This document shows positions 17,648 through 27,357 of a stretch of DNA of 64,000 nt, piece after piece. Below the pieces are notes generated by a model. The model was not told the origin of the DNA, searched no databases, and saw nothing but the letters and a program-made list of their open reading frames with translations. Position numbers and translations under genes: made by a program. The stretch spans positions 5,885,501-5,949,500 of the forward strand of contig NZ_CP042176.1 in NCBI RefSeq assembly GCF_005937885.2, in the 5' to 3' direction. The first letter of the stretch is position 1. Each line of letters opens with the position of its first letter. Origin of the DNA: Bradyrhizobium sp. KBS0727 (GTDB taxonomy: Bacteria > Pseudomonadota > Alphaproteobacteria > Rhizobiales > Xanthobacteraceae).

Positions 17648-18399
17648 GAGGTCTCTTCGTTACCCAGGTATGCTTCGCGAACCTTGGCGTCGCGGCGGAT
17701 CTGTTCGGGCGTTCCGCACGCGATGACTTGTCCGTACACGAGAACGGAAATTCGGTCGGCAAGGGTGAAGACCACGCTCATATCGTGCTCGACGATCAGA
17801 AGAGTGCGCCCTTCCGTAATGCGACGGATGAGGCTAACAGCACGCTCGGTTTCGGCGTGGCTCATCCCGGCGGTCGGCTCGTCGAGAAGGATGACGTCGG
17901 CGCCGCCAGCGACGGTAATCCCGATTTCAAGAGCGCGTTGTTCGGCGTAGGTCAGCAGTCCGGCAGCGACCTCGCGCCTGTCGAGCAAGCCTATTTCCCC
18001 GAGTATTTCTTCGATTTGTCCTTCTACGCCGGTCAACTTGTCGACGTTCCCCCAGAAGCGATAACGCTGTCCGGACGACCACAGTATCGCACAGCGGACG
18101 TTTTCCCGTACGCTCATGTTCGAGAAGACGTTCGTGATCTGAAAACTGCGTGAAAGCCCCATTCTGCTGATTTCGTATGAGGGTAGCCCTGCGATCTGCT
18201 TGTTCTTCAGGAGGATATCGCCCGATGTCGGCGGCATCAGTCCACTGATCAGATTGAAAAGCGTGGATTTTCCAGCGCCGTTCGGACCAATGAGGGCGTG
18301 ACGCTCCCCTTTCGTAATCGCAAGATCGACACCGCGAATAACCGGTATATTCCCGAACGACTTCTTCAGGGATTTGATTGTGAGCGCATTTTCCGTCAT
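17644..18399 (-). CDS. livG: Branched-chain-type ABC transporter ATPase LivG
   Basis: A 251-residue ATPase with an intact Walker A (GPNGAGKST), the LivG-type signature LTYAEQRALEIG and Walker B VILLDEPTAGMSHAET. It would pair with LivF on the cytoplasmic face of the LivH/LivM permease. It overlaps both livM and livF by four bases. Confidence 0.93.
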   Translation of the reverse strand: MTENALTIKSLKKSFGNIPVIRGVDLAITKGERHALIGPNGAGKSTLFNLISGLMPPTSGDILLKNKQIAGLPSYEISRMGLSRSFQITNVFSNMSVRENVRCAILWSSGQRYRFWGNVDKLTGVEGQIEEILGEIGLLDRREVAAGLLTYAEQRALEIGITVAGGADVILLDEPTAGMSHAETERAVSLIRRITEGRTLLIVEHDMSVVFTLADRISVLVYGQVIACGTPEQIRRDAKVREAYLGNEETS

Positions 18400-19682
18400 G
18401 TCGCGGCTCTTCTAATGGCCGCATTGGAAATGGCGAGGTTCCACGCGTTTGCGATATGCCTCCACGAGGCGCGCGCAGGGAGATATCCACCGAGAAGGAG
18501 CGCTGAGGCAAGCAGGATAACGCGCGGGTCCGTGGCGACGAGGCGAATACCAAAGATCTCCTTGCTTTGTTCGCCGGACACATAGCCGACCATCAACTCG
18601 ATGCTCAGAATCGCTCCGGCGACCAGCACGGCGGTCGGAATTGCAGCGATCAAATAAGCTATCAGGACACCCGACATCGCCCGGGCATCGATCAACGACG
18701 CGTGCCTTCGCAGAAGTCCGGCGATGCCCTCCGGGACGAACATGACTACGAGGACAAATAAAATTCCGAAATACAATTGCCAGACAGCGGTGATGTCGCT
18801 GAGCGTGACTGTGAGCAACGTCACCAGGATTGCGCCAAGCATCGGGCCGATGAATTGTCCGGATCCTCCTATGTAGGCAGCAAAGAGCGGAAGACCTGAT
18901 TGTGCCGCACCCAGATATGTCGCGTTTGCAATTTCGAAGTTGATTGCGGCCAGCGCACCGGCAATTCCCGCGAAGAAACCCGCGAAGCAGAATGCTATGT
19001 AGCGGACGACTTGCGGATCGTATCCTACGAATTCCGCGCGCTCTGGATTGTCCCGGACCGCGTTGCACATCTGGCCGAGCGGTGTGCGTGTCAGCGCACG
19101 CATCGCCGCCACCGAAATTACCGTCCAGACAACGATGAGGTAGTATACTTGGCGTTGCGATCCGAAAGTTAGCCCGAACATCGGTGGGAGCTGCGTGCGA
19201 TTGGTCGAGACGCCGGCCTCACCGCCGAATACGTCATTTAGTATCAGGGATAGCGACAATACTAGCTCGGCTATCCCCAAGGAGATCATGGCGAACGTCA
19301 TGCCGCCGCCTCGCGTGGACGGCCACCCAAGCAGACACGCTGTTACCAATCCAGCCACGCCACCCAAGATCGGTATCAACGGCAGCGGAATCGGCAACCC
19401 CAGAGTGGTTGCGATATTTATTGAATGAACTGCCGCAAAGCCGCCGATGCCGTAGTAGACGGCGTGGCCAAACGACAGCATACCCGATTGTCCGAACAGG
19501 ATGTTGTACGACAGTGAAAAGATTACAGAGATGCCGATAAGATTCATGACGGAAATAGCGCCCCCTGAGGAAAACAGGAACGGCAAGCCCGCAACAACAA
19601 CGATCGCAACGGACCATACCGCGCGATGGCTGTTAGACCGGGGACGCAGAAACTCGGGCGGGATTACTCTTTTGAGCATCAC
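18396..19682 (-). CDS. livM: Branched-chain-type ABC transporter permease LivM
   Basis: The 428-residue protein has many hydrophobic segments and the family's central region (NLIGISVIFSLSYNILFGQSG, GHAVYYGIGGF, ILVTLLTVTLSD). It is somewhat longer than the usual 320-360 residues because of a C-terminal extension with two more hydrophobic stretches (VLIAYLIAAIPTAVLVAG, VILLASALLLGGYLP). It forms the importer channel with LivH. Confidence 0.92.
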   Translation of the reverse strand: MMLKRVIPPEFLRPRSNSHRAVWSVAIVVVAGLPFLFSSGGAISVMNLIGISVIFSLSYNILFGQSGMLSFGHAVYYGIGGFAAVHSINIATTLGLPIPLPLIPILGGVAGLVTACLLGWPSTRGGGMTFAMISLGIAELVLSLSLILNDVFGGEAGVSTNRTQLPPMFGLTFGSQRQVYYLIVVWTVISVAAMRALTRTPLGQMCNAVRDNPERAEFVGYDPQVVRYIAFCFAGFFAGIAGALAAINFEIANATYLGAAQSGLPLFAAYIGGSGQFIGPMLGAILVTLLTVTLSDITAVWQLYFGILFVLVVMFVPEGIAGLLRRHASLIDARAMSGVLIAYLIAAIPTAVLVAGAILSIELMVGYVSGEQSKEIFGIRLVATDPRVILLASALLLGGYLPARASWRHIANAWNLAISNAAIRRAAT

Positions 19683-20617
19683 AGACGTTTTCCGAGCAGA
19701 CCCGTAGGTCGGAACACAAGTATCAGTACGAGGAGCACGTAAGGGATCATGGGAGCTATCTGCGCGACTTTAACGTTCCAGATATTTCGCACGACAGGTG
19801 CCGAGATGCTTCCGAAAAGATCGGCCGCAGACACGTCAATCGCCACGGCGAAAGTTTGGATAATTGCAACCAGCAACGACGCCACGAACGCTCCGGGCAA
19901 TGATCCCATGCCACCGACGACAATAACCACGAAGAGGATGGGTCCGAGCGAAGCCGCCATGGACGGTTGAGTCACTAGCGCAGGGCCGGCGATTACGCCG
20001 GCCAGACCAGCCAATGCCGACCCCACCCCGAATACGAACATGAAAATGCGGGGAACGTTATGGCCCAACATCGCCACCATGTTCGGGTGGGTAAGCGATG
20101 CCTGAATTATCAGTCCAACGCGTGTACGCTTCAATATGATTACCAAGAACGCGAACATTACCAGGGACGTCATGAGCATGAAGGCTCGATAAAACGGATA
20201 GGTAGTATTGAACAGCTGAAAAGCGACGAAGTCGAGTGATGTTGGAACTCGATAATCGACCGGCATTTTCCCCCAAAGCATCATGACAAGCTCTTCGATC
20301 AGGTATGCAAGACCGAATGTGAACAAGAGTTCTGAGACGTGACCGGTCCGGTGTACGCGACGCAAGCCGAAGCGTTCCACCAACGCCCCAGCAACTCCTA
20401 CTATTATTGGGGCAAACAGGAACCCTGTCCAAAAGCCATATCGACGGCTAAGCTCAAAACCGAAATAAGCACCTAGCATGTAGAAGCTCGTATGAGCGAA
20501 ATTGAGAACGCCCATCATGCTGAAGATGAGCGTGAGGCCGCTTGCCATCATGAACAGAAGCATGCCGTAGAGAAAGCCGTTCAGCATGGAGAACGTGATC
20601 AACTCGAGCATGTGCAT
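19679..20617 (-). CDS. livH: Branched-chain-type ABC transporter permease LivH
   Basis: A 312-residue membrane protein with about eight hydrophobic segments and the LivH pattern MLNGFLYGMLLFMMASGLTL near the N-terminus and FVVIVVGGMGSLPGAFVASLL near the C-terminus. It overlaps livM by four bases and follows the binding-protein gene after about 107 bp. Confidence 0.93.
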   Translation of the reverse strand: MHMLELITFSMLNGFLYGMLLFMMASGLTLIFSMMGVLNFAHTSFYMLGAYFGFELSRRYGFWTGFLFAPIIVGVAGALVERFGLRRVHRTGHVSELLFTFGLAYLIEELVMMLWGKMPVDYRVPTSLDFVAFQLFNTTYPFYRAFMLMTSLVMFAFLVIILKRTRVGLIIQASLTHPNMVAMLGHNVPRIFMFVFGVGSALAGLAGVIAGPALVTQPSMAASLGPILFVVIVVGGMGSLPGAFVASLLVAIIQTFAVAIDVSAADLFGSISAPVVRNIWNVKVAQIAPMIPYVLLVLILVFRPTGLLGKRL

Positions 20618-20724
20618 CTTCTTCTATTGAAATCGCCAACCCGCCGCCGAGCCGACTGTTGCGGCGTCGGCTCAGTCGCGCTCATTAGCCGCACCCCAGG
20701 CTTCGCGTCGTTGCCGCTCGTGGC

Positions 20725-21978
20725 CTAGCTGGGCCTCTTCATTTTGCAAGTTGTGTCGACGACTGTCTCCGACAGAGGCACCGGGGCCACAGCTTGCCAC
20801 CCCAAGCCCGTGCTTTCTTCGTCGAATTTCATGCCGTCCTTCAGGGGGACGAGGGACACGACGTACATGTCGTTGAACCCCTGATGATCTTCACCGCGCA
20901 TGAGCACAGGCCCATAAGCTCCCTTGAAATTCATCCCCTCGAGGAGGGGGGCGATTTTCGACGGCTCCGTCGAGCCGCCCTGCCGCATTGCGGCTACCAT
21001 CATGTCTATTGTGTTTCTTGCGCGGGGATACCACCAGCCATAACCTGCGTAACGGCGACGGAAATCGGTCTCGAAATCGGCGTCATCAGCGCCTGGCTGA
21101 TTGCTGTAGCCTTCGACAATCGCGCTCACTTGGCCCGAAAGGCCAGCTTGTTTAATGGCCGTCGGGCCACCCGGACCTGCACCGAAGAAAGTGAACCAAC
21201 GCACTTTTAGCCCCGCCTCTCCCGAGGCCTTCAAAAGCAGCGCAAAATCAGGACCCCAATTCGCCGTGATCACGCTATCGGCGCCAGACGCCCGGATCTT
21301 GGCCACATAAGGCGCAAAATCGTTTATCTTCGCGAGGGGGTGAAGTTCGTCACCTACTATCGAGATGTCGGGGCGCATATCCTTCAAAAACAGTCGCGCC
21401 GACTCCCGACTGTTCTGTCCGAGCGAATAGTCCTGATTGATCAGGTATACCTTCTTTATTTCCGGCTGCTTCGCGATGAAAGACGTCAACGCCTTCATCT
21501 TCATGGTGGTATGAGGCACCCATCGAAACTGCCAGTAACTGCAACGCTCATTCGTTAAGACGGGATCTTCCGCCGAATAGTTGAGGTACATAACCTCCTT
21601 TCCCGGATTTCTTTCGTTGTACCTCGTCACGAAGTCCTGGATTGCTCCTCCCGGCCCAGAACCGTTTCCGACAAGAACATACCGGGCGCCCGCATCGACT
21701 GCCTTCTGGGCGCTGACGACCGTTTCCTGCACGCTGAGCTTGTTATCGTAGGAGAGGATCTCCAGTGTTCTGCCCCCAACGCCTCCATCTGCATTTATTC
21801 GCTCTGCGATGTACTGAAATTGATGAAGGGCGTGCGTACCGACTGCGGCAAACGGCCCCGACATTGGTTCGATCAGCGCGAGCTTTATTGTCTCCTGTGC
21901 AGATGCCGGCGAGCCGGAAATACACGTAATGAACGTAAAAACGAGAAACCGTCGATAGCTTCGTCCAAGATTTTGCAC
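20725..21978 (-). CDS. ABC transporter substrate-binding protein (LivK-like, HAAT family)
   Basis: The protein (417 aa) has a signal peptide (RRFLVFTFITCISGSPASAQ) and a Peripla_BP_6 domain (IKLALIEPMSGPFAAVG, GGVGGRTLEILSYDNK). It is distant from the four QKKYD-type binding proteins elsewhere in the window, and it is the one that belongs to the Liv operon. I prefer the GTG at 21978, which follows GGAGGG by four bases; an ATG at 21990 overlaps that ribosome site. Ligand unknown; an aromatic or carboxylic acid is likely from context. Confidence 0.88.
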   Translation of the reverse strand: MQNLGRSYRRFLVFTFITCISGSPASAQETIKLALIEPMSGPFAAVGTHALHQFQYIAERINADGGVGGRTLEILSYDNKLSVQETVVSAQKAVDAGARYVLVGNGSGPGGAIQDFVTRYNERNPGKEVMYLNYSAEDPVLTNERCSYWQFRWVPHTTMKMKALTSFIAKQPEIKKVYLINQDYSLGQNSRESARLFLKDMRPDISIVGDELHPLAKINDFAPYVAKIRASGADSVITANWGPDFALLLKASGEAGLKVRWFTFFGAGPGGPTAIKQAGLSGQVSAIVEGYSNQPGADDADFETDFRRRYAGYGWWYPRARNTIDMMVAAMRQGGSTEPSKIAPLLEGMNFKGAYGPVLMRGEDHQGFNDMYVVSLVPLKDGMKFDEESTGLGWQAVAPVPLSETVVDTTCKMKRPS

Positions 21979-22431
21979 GCGTCCCTCCATCTGGCTTCGC
22001 TCGCAAGAGCTGTCTTTTCCGCTTCAGTCGCCGCTTGCGGAATGAACCGCCCGCAAACAATCGCCAGCTCGCGAAGGACCCTCCGCAGCGATTAGCGTTG
22101 TGAAAACAGCATGATCGCCGCAGTCGCTCTTTGGAGCGTTCTCTGGATCGCAGCTGCCTTCTTCCGTCGTGGCTTGTTCGGCCGGTTCTCCCTTACGGGA
22201 ACTCCCGGCCACTTCTCCCGTATTCAATTATTGCTTCTCGCTTGCCGGCATTCTTAGCCCACCGGTCACGCGGCTAATAATAGTCTTCCGCGATAATTGC
22301 GATACTTGAACGTAATAGCAGCATTTTTTGCGTCGCACTCGCTTGCCGTCCTTCTGCGGTCAAACAGCTTGATGAATTCAACGCACGGTCCGCGAAATCA
22401 GAGCGTCGCTGCGCCCTTCGGCGATGACACG
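21979..22431. other. Promoter region of the Liv importer operon, no gene
   Basis: The stretch separates the binding-protein start from the end of the SDR gene upstream; both are leftward. I see no convincing gene. It holds an inverted repeat TTAGCC-N12-GGCTAA at 22255-22278, which may be a regulator site or a hairpin after the SDR gene. Confidence 0.45.
22255..22278. promoter_or_regulatory. Inverted repeat TTAGCC-N12-GGCTAA
   Basis: The 6-bp arms are perfect and separated by 12 bases. The position, about 280 bp upstream of the Liv binding-protein gene and 160 bp after the SDR stop, allows either an operator or a weak hairpin. No T-run follows on the reverse strand. Confidence 0.25.
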
Positions 22432-23262
22432 TCAACCTATGGCAGTGCCCCTGGCATCCTCGACAATCCTGCGAACACGGCTCTCGAAGTCCGAGACGCG
22501 GTTCGGATGAGTCAGCACATAAAGCCGGTTGTCTCTAATGGCAGACAGCACCCTGGCGGCCACCTCGTCAGGTGGCAAGCCGTCAGCGATTTCCTTTGAA
22601 AAGTGCATGTTTCGATCGGTATACGGGTCAGTGGCGAGGTCCAGCGGCCCTCCGAACCTTGCCGGTCTGTTTCGACCGTTGTGCAGCATTGCTGTCCTGA
22701 CCCAGGATGGACACAAGACGCTGACCCCGATTTTCGAACCCTTGAGTTCGTCTTCCAATACTTCGGACAGTCCAACAACAGCAAATTTCGTAGCGCAATA
22801 AGGACCCGACAACGCGCGGCCGATCAGTCCAGCCATCGAAGCGGTATTCACGATATGCCCGGGCTCGCCGTGAGCTTTCATGTGCGGCAAAAGGCAGCGC
22901 AACCCGTGAATGATCCCTTTGAAATTAACTCCGATGACCCAATCCCAATCTTCATATGAGATTGTTTCCACCAGCCCCGCACGCGAAACACCGGCATTGT
23001 TGCAAAGGACGTGAACTTTGCCAAACTCGGAAACTGTCTCGTTGGCGGCTTGTCGCAGGGATGCCTCGTCCGCCACATCACAGACGAATCCGATAACGTC
23101 GCATTTGTCGGCCTTCAGCTGCTGTACCGCCGCGGAGAGGTCGTCAGCATTGATATCGGCAAGGGCGATCTTCATTCCGATGCCGGCAAACATTTTCGCC
23201 ATCGCGAACCCGATGCCGCTTGCGCCCCCGGTAATAAAGGCGGTCTTGCCTTGCAATTCCAT
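22432..23262 (-). CDS. Short-chain dehydrogenase/reductase (classical SDR)
   Basis: The product (276 aa) has the cofactor motif TGGASGIG near residue 9 with Asp (LADIN) favouring NAD(H), NNAG, the catalytic Ser in NTASMAG and the YCATK Tyr-Lys pair. I chose ATG 23262 because AGAGGTGGG stands before it; the frame extending to 23298 adds 12 residues without family sequence. It is the last gene of a P450 operon (SDR, P450, ferredoxin, SDR) and probably oxidises an alcohol formed from the P450 substrate. Confidence 0.88.
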   Translation of the reverse strand: MELQGKTAFITGGASGIGFAMAKMFAGIGMKIALADINADDLSAAVQQLKADKCDVIGFVCDVADEASLRQAANETVSEFGKVHVLCNNAGVSRAGLVETISYEDWDWVIGVNFKGIIHGLRCLLPHMKAHGEPGHIVNTASMAGLIGRALSGPYCATKFAVVGLSEVLEDELKGSKIGVSVLCPSWVRTAMLHNGRNRPARFGGPLDLATDPYTDRNMHFSKEIADGLPPDEVAARVLSAIRDNRLYVLTHPNRVSDFESRVRRIVEDARGTAIG

Positions 23263-23324
23263 GTTTGTGGTCCCACCTCTTAGTTCAGCATCTTGCACTG
23301 TCTGCCGCTTGAACAGGTTTTGCG

Positions 23325-23651
23325 TCAGGGGATTTGGCGCTCCGGAATGTGAATGATCAGGCCCTCGAACTTGTCAGAGACCAGAAGCTGGCAGCTCAAG
23401 CGGCTATTTGATCTCCTCTCGGCTGCAGTGCAATTCAACAGCTCGTCCTCCATCAAATCGAGCGACGGCAAGCGATCGATCTGGCCTTCGTTGATGTAAA
23501 CATGGCAAGTGGCGCATAACGCAGACCCTCCGCATTCACCGATGATCCCATCCACGCCTGCGGCGACGGCTGCTTGCATAAGCGTCTGCCCATTGGCGAC
23601 ATTACGAACGTGTTCGGCGCCGGACGGATGCACGAATATCACACACGTCAT
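23325..23651 (-). CDS. [2Fe-2S] ferredoxin, putidaredoxin type, second copy
   Basis: The protein (108 aa from ATG 23651) has cluster ligands Cys40, Cys46, Cys49 and Cys87, at the same positions as the ferredoxin at 6863-7186, and similar flanks (VDGIIGECGG, CATCHVYI). The longer reading frame to 23738 adds a stretch absent from the family. It should donate electrons to the P450 at 23918. No ferredoxin reductase is adjacent. Confidence 0.92.
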   Translation of the reverse strand: MTCVIFVHPSGAEHVRNVANGQTLMQAAVAAGVDGIIGECGGSALCATCHVYINEGQIDRLPSLDLMEDELLNCTAAERRSNSRLSCQLLVSDKFEGLIIHIPERQIP

Positions 23652-23741
23652 GATGGCGCTCCGGGTGCATCGTGCTCGGCGAACAGGATCGCCGAGATCG
23701 GATCGGCAGCCCTGAGGGCGCTCTTCATGCTTTAGCAATCG

Positions 23742-23921
23742 TCATTCTGACCCCTGTCTGATTGTCGTGGCCCCCGAAGAGGACGGAATGAAACCGGCGA
23801 CGATGTTAGCGAATTCGATTGGAATCCCGATAACGGGGGCAAGCGACGCGTCCAACCTGACAACGCGCGCCTTGACGATAGCCTCGTCGTCCCACCGAAG
23901 TAGGTCGCACGGAACTTTCAA
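23742..23921 (-). CDS. Small ORF overlapping the P450 stop, unknown
   Basis: A 59-codon frame begins at a TTG that overlaps the P450 stop by four bases and ends at 23742, filling most of the gap before the ferredoxin. The translation has a protein-like composition (RWDDEAIVKARVVRLDASLA, IPIEFANIVAGFIPSS). In the first P450 operon the ferredoxin follows directly with no such frame. I recognise no family. It may be a small accessory protein or the remnant of a longer gene; chance is possible given the weak start. Confidence 0.35.
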   Translation of the reverse strand: MKVPCDLLRWDDEAIVKARVVRLDASLAPVIGIPIEFANIVAGFIPSSSGATTIRQGSE

Positions 23922-25126
23922 TCAGCAGTCACACGAACCCGCATTTTCTCGTACCCGCGTACGCTGTTAGAAAGCTTCCGGACCGGATATTCGTCAAGCT
24001 CAACGCGGCGGACGCGTGTCACAAACGCGCGCAACAAGGCCTCGACCTCCATCCGCGAGATCATCTGCCCAATGCACCCATGAATTCCCGTGCCGAAGCC
24101 GAAATGTCCCTGGGTCTGACGCCGGATGTCGAAGCGATTGGGATCTTGCCAGCGCCGCGGATCTCGATTGGCCGAGGCCGTGCTGAACCAGATCTTGTCC
24201 CCTTCCGCTAGTTTGACACCGGCTAGAACCGTATCGCGGCCTACGGTCCTGTAAACACCGCCACTAATGGCACTATAGCGCAGCGTTTCGTCAAACGCGT
24301 TTCTAACCAGCTTATGGTCCGCGCGAAGTACAGCCCACTGCTCGGGATGCTCAGACAGGTTTCGAAAGAGAGCGGCTACACCCGCGATCGTGGTATCGAG
24401 GCCCGCAGTCATGAATGAGCGTACCAGCAGTTCTCCTTCCGCCTCCGTCAACGTGCCCGCATCGACAGCTTCGAAGACCTGGGCGCCGATACTTCCCGGT
24501 GACAGCGACGCACGCTTGCATCCGTCGGTCACCCAAGTGACTGCATTGCCTACCTGGGCTACTGCAGCTTCATAATGCTTGTTTTTAGGACCGAACGCAT
24601 TGAATGCCATCGTACTATATTTCAGCAGATTCTCCCGCCCCTCTTGGGGCATACCGATGATGTTCGGAAAGACATGAGAGATATACGGCTCGGCCAAGTC
24701 ACCTATGACGTCGAACGTCCCTTGGCGGACGAACTCATCCGCTCTGGCTTCGGCCTCCGCCGTGAACTTCTCCTGAAATTTTCGAAGCGCCACCGGTGAC
24801 AGGATTCGCGACAGCACGGATCGCGATTTCGTATGATTTGGTGGGTCGCTCTCAAGAAGCATGCTGAGCGGTCGCCATGGCTTTTCGCGCTTGAAATCGG
24901 CCAATCCTGCGCCGCGCCCCGAGACAAACGTCTCATGATTACGCAACCCCGCCTCGACATCGCTGTAACGACCCATTCCCCAGGTGCCATGATACGTCAT
25001 TCGAACCACCGGTCCTGCTTCCCGAAGCCTTTCGTACAGGGGATAAGGATCAAGCAGGAACTTATCGTCGTACTGATCATCGTCAATAGCGGGACAAGTC
25101 AGTTTGGGCTTGGTAGCGAGGGACAT
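23918..25126 (-). CDS. Cytochrome P450, second CYP199-like enzyme
   Basis: The 402-residue P450 has the I-helix SFMTAGLDTTIAGV, ExxR in FDETLRYSAI and the heme loop FGFGTGIHGCIGQ with axial Cys351. It shares the block KREKPWRPLSMLLESDPPNH with the equivalent in the first P450, so they belong to related subfamilies but are clearly diverged. The surrounding SDR genes suggest a substrate whose hydroxyl product is oxidised further. It probably uses the adjacent ferredoxin. Confidence 0.92.
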   Translation of the reverse strand: MSLATKPKLTCPAIDDDQYDDKFLLDPYPLYERLREAGPVVRMTYHGTWGMGRYSDVEAGLRNHETFVSGRGAGLADFKREKPWRPLSMLLESDPPNHTKSRSVLSRILSPVALRKFQEKFTAEAEARADEFVRQGTFDVIGDLAEPYISHVFPNIIGMPQEGRENLLKYSTMAFNAFGPKNKHYEAAVAQVGNAVTWVTDGCKRASLSPGSIGAQVFEAVDAGTLTEAEGELLVRSFMTAGLDTTIAGVAALFRNLSEHPEQWAVLRADHKLVRNAFDETLRYSAISGGVYRTVGRDTVLAGVKLAEGDKIWFSTASANRDPRRWQDPNRFDIRRQTQGHFGFGTGIHGCIGQMISRMEVEALLRAFVTRVRRVELDEYPVRKLSNSVRGYEKMRVRVTAD

Positions 25127-25184
25127 TCAGACCTCCAGAACGTGTAGTTAGCGGGAAGCGGGAAACCGACCGGCCCTCGGACCC

Positions 25185-25949
25185 TCAAACCATTACCGAA
25201 CCACCGTCGACAACGATCGTTTGACCCGTGATAAAGCGGCTTTCTGACGACGCCAGGAAAATCAAGGCGCCGATCAAGTCTTCGGGCAAGCCTTCGCGCT
25301 TGAGGCAGCGACTGGTGATGTTCGCCGATAGAGCATCGCCTTTGAATACTCCGTTGCGAATAACATTTTCCGTCATGATGAGGCCTGGCGCGATGGCGTT
25401 GACCCTAATGTTGTCGCCGCCTAACTCGCGCGCCGCGGCGCGCGTCATGGCTATGATCGCGCCCTTTGATGCCACGTACGGTAGAATAAAGGGGATTCCC
25501 TTGAGGGCGGTGCCCGACGACAAGTTGATGATCGAGCCGCCGCGGCGCCGTCGCATGGCAGGAATCACGGCTTTGATTCCTTCAAAGACCCCGCGGGCGT
25601 TGACCGCTACAACCTTATCGAAACACTCGCTGCTAATGCTGGTGATCGCCTGTGGGCCGTCCTCGCCGGATATCGCAGCATTGTTGACGAGAATGTCGAC
25701 GCCTCCGTAGGAGTCGACGGCAAGATCGATGGCTGCAGCGATGGATTTTGGATCGGTTACGTCAAGAGGCAGGCCGGTCACTATACCGCCAGCACTCTTG
25801 ATTTTGGCGCAAATCCCCTCGGTCGACAGAATATCGCCGAGTACGACCTTAGCCCCGTTAGCGGCCAGCTCGCGCGCAAACTCTGCGCCAAGTCCACGGG
25901 CAGCGCCGGTAACAACCGCCACTTGGCCGTCAAGTCTCGCCAACTTCAT
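25185..25949 (-). CDS. Short-chain dehydrogenase/reductase (classical SDR)
   Basis: The 254-residue SDR has TGAARGLG near the N-terminus, LGDIL (NAD-type Asp), NNAA, Ser in NLSSGTALKG and YVASK. The C-terminal TGQTIVVDGG is the standard family ending. I chose the ATG at 25949; the longer frame begins at a TTG at 25976. It precedes the P450 gene by 58 bp, making it the probable first gene of that operon. Confidence 0.9.
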   Translation of the reverse strand: MKLARLDGQVAVVTGAARGLGAEFARELAANGAKVVLGDILSTEGICAKIKSAGGIVTGLPLDVTDPKSIAAAIDLAVDSYGGVDILVNNAAISGEDGPQAITSISSECFDKVVAVNARGVFEGIKAVIPAMRRRRGGSIINLSSGTALKGIPFILPYVASKGAIIAMTRAAARELGGDNIRVNAIAPGLIMTENVIRNGVFKGDALSANITSRCLKREGLPEDLIGALIFLASSESRFITGQTIVVDGGSVMV

Positions 25950-26092
25950 TCCCTCCGCGATCACCTCTCCGACCAAGCCTAGTCACTTGATCCCGAAGAG
26001 GTCGTGGCGACGATAAGGAAGTTGAACAATTTTAAAAATAGAACTTTGCTATACGATCGATCTCACACGGGCATGACGATTAGGCCCGTCAA

Positions 26093-27028
26093 TCAAATCG
26101 TTTGGCGCTCCGCCAACAACGCCTCCCACGCAGGTCTGATCCTGGCTGCATAGGCTGAAAACAGGCTAAGAAAAGTGCCACCCGCGGCCGTCATCGGGCG
26201 ATCGTGTTGCCGCATCAACCCAAGGCAATAGGTGATCTTTGGCCTTTCGATTGGATAAACAAACACTTTGCCAAGTTCGAGTAGATTGAGCACGCCACTG
26301 ATCGGTGAAAAACTAGCCCAGCCGCCGTTCCAAACCAAATCTGACATCGCGCTGATGCTGTCGACAGTTACGATTTTGGATGGCCGCAATTGTCCCGCCG
26401 CAATCAAGGCGTGAATTTGCTTGGACATTACATTGTGAGCCGGTGGAAGCACCAGCTTCAATGCCGGAAGTTCATCGAGTCGACATGGACGAAAGGGCGG
26501 TCCGGCGATCGGTTCGCCACAACCCAGCACGACCTCTTCGCTGTAGACGAAATCACAAGTCAGATTCGATGCCTGTTCCGGAATGGCACCGAGAGCGAAA
26601 TCCAACTCTCCGGACTGCACCATCTCGGTCAGCTGGCCGCTGAAACTTTCGAAAAGGCTGACTTCTGTATCGGGATAGAGATCGAGAAAGTCGACCAAAA
26701 CCTTGCCGACTACGGCGCGGTTGATTGTCGGAGGGAATCCACAGACGACCCGGCCCGAAACTGGCTGCCCTGCCATCGCCCGAATTTCTTCTTTGACGTT
26801 GGCCAGTCCGCCTACCAGCGGCAGCACGCGCTCGTAAAGTTTAACTGCCGCGTCTGTCGGGACTGCCCCGCGATGTCCGCGAACAAAGAGAGTTGCATTC
26901 AGTTCTTTCTCGAGCACCGCGATTTGACGGCTAAGAGCGGGCTGCACGACATTCGCGCGCTTAGCCCCGTTCGTGAAGCTTCGCTCTTCGAATACTCGCA
27001 TGAAATACATTATCTGTCGCAGATCCAA
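26093..27028 (-). CDS. LysR-family transcriptional regulator
   Basis: The 311-residue product begins MDLRQIMYFMRVFEERSF and has the winged helix (AKRANVVQPALSRQIAVLEKELN) and effector domain. I chose the TTG at 27028 because GGAAGG stands eight bases upstream; another TTG at 27079 adds 17 residues that do not fit the family. It lies directly upstream of, and in the same direction as, the SDR/P450/ferredoxin operon and probably regulates it. Confidence 0.87.
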   Translation of the reverse strand: MDLRQIMYFMRVFEERSFTNGAKRANVVQPALSRQIAVLEKELNATLFVRGHRGAVPTDAAVKLYERVLPLVGGLANVKEEIRAMAGQPVSGRVVCGFPPTINRAVVGKVLVDFLDLYPDTEVSLFESFSGQLTEMVQSGELDFALGAIPEQASNLTCDFVYSEEVVLGCGEPIAGPPFRPCRLDELPALKLVLPPAHNVMSKQIHALIAAGQLRPSKIVTVDSISAMSDLVWNGGWASFSPISGVLNLLELGKVFVYPIERPKITYCLGLMRQHDRPMTAAGGTFLSLFSAYAARIRPAWEALLAERQTI

Positions 27029-27357
27029 TTCAACTACCTTCCAATCTGGAGTTGCTATCTGCCCCAAACGGCAATGCAATTCTGACTGTATTCACCATTT
27101 CCTGAGATATCCGTCACAGCAAACGCCACTCTACAGAACGCTCACTGGGAAACCCATAACTCCGATAGCTGCAACTCTGGAATGACTTGAGACAGCGATA
27201 ACATCTCTCGCAATATGAGCGACCAGGCATGTCTCATCTGTTGCACCAATAAAAATGGTACCAAGTTGACGAATTGCTTAAAGACGGCCGGGTCGATTAC
27301 CATAACTTGCCGGCCGACATCGCTATCTCTGGAAGAGAATACAACGATGTTTTGCTA
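27029..27357. other. Intergenic stretch between ALDH and LysR genes
   Basis: The stretch lies between the stop of the aldehyde dehydrogenase and the start of LysR, both leftward. It should contain the LysR promoter. A hairpin at 27285-27316 may end the upstream transcript. No gene is visible. Confidence 0.4.
27285..27316 (-). terminator. Possible terminator after the ALDH gene
   Basis: CGGCCGG pairs perfectly with CCGGCCG across an 18-base loop about 40 bp past the aldehyde dehydrogenase stop, with TCTTT following on the reverse strand. The long loop and short T-run make it weak. Confidence 0.35.

Noticed and set aside
27241..27320. CGGCCGG/CCGGCCG pair as an operator rather than terminator
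   Set aside because: The 18-base loop and the position after a stop codon fit a weak hairpin better; only a low-confidence terminator is listed.
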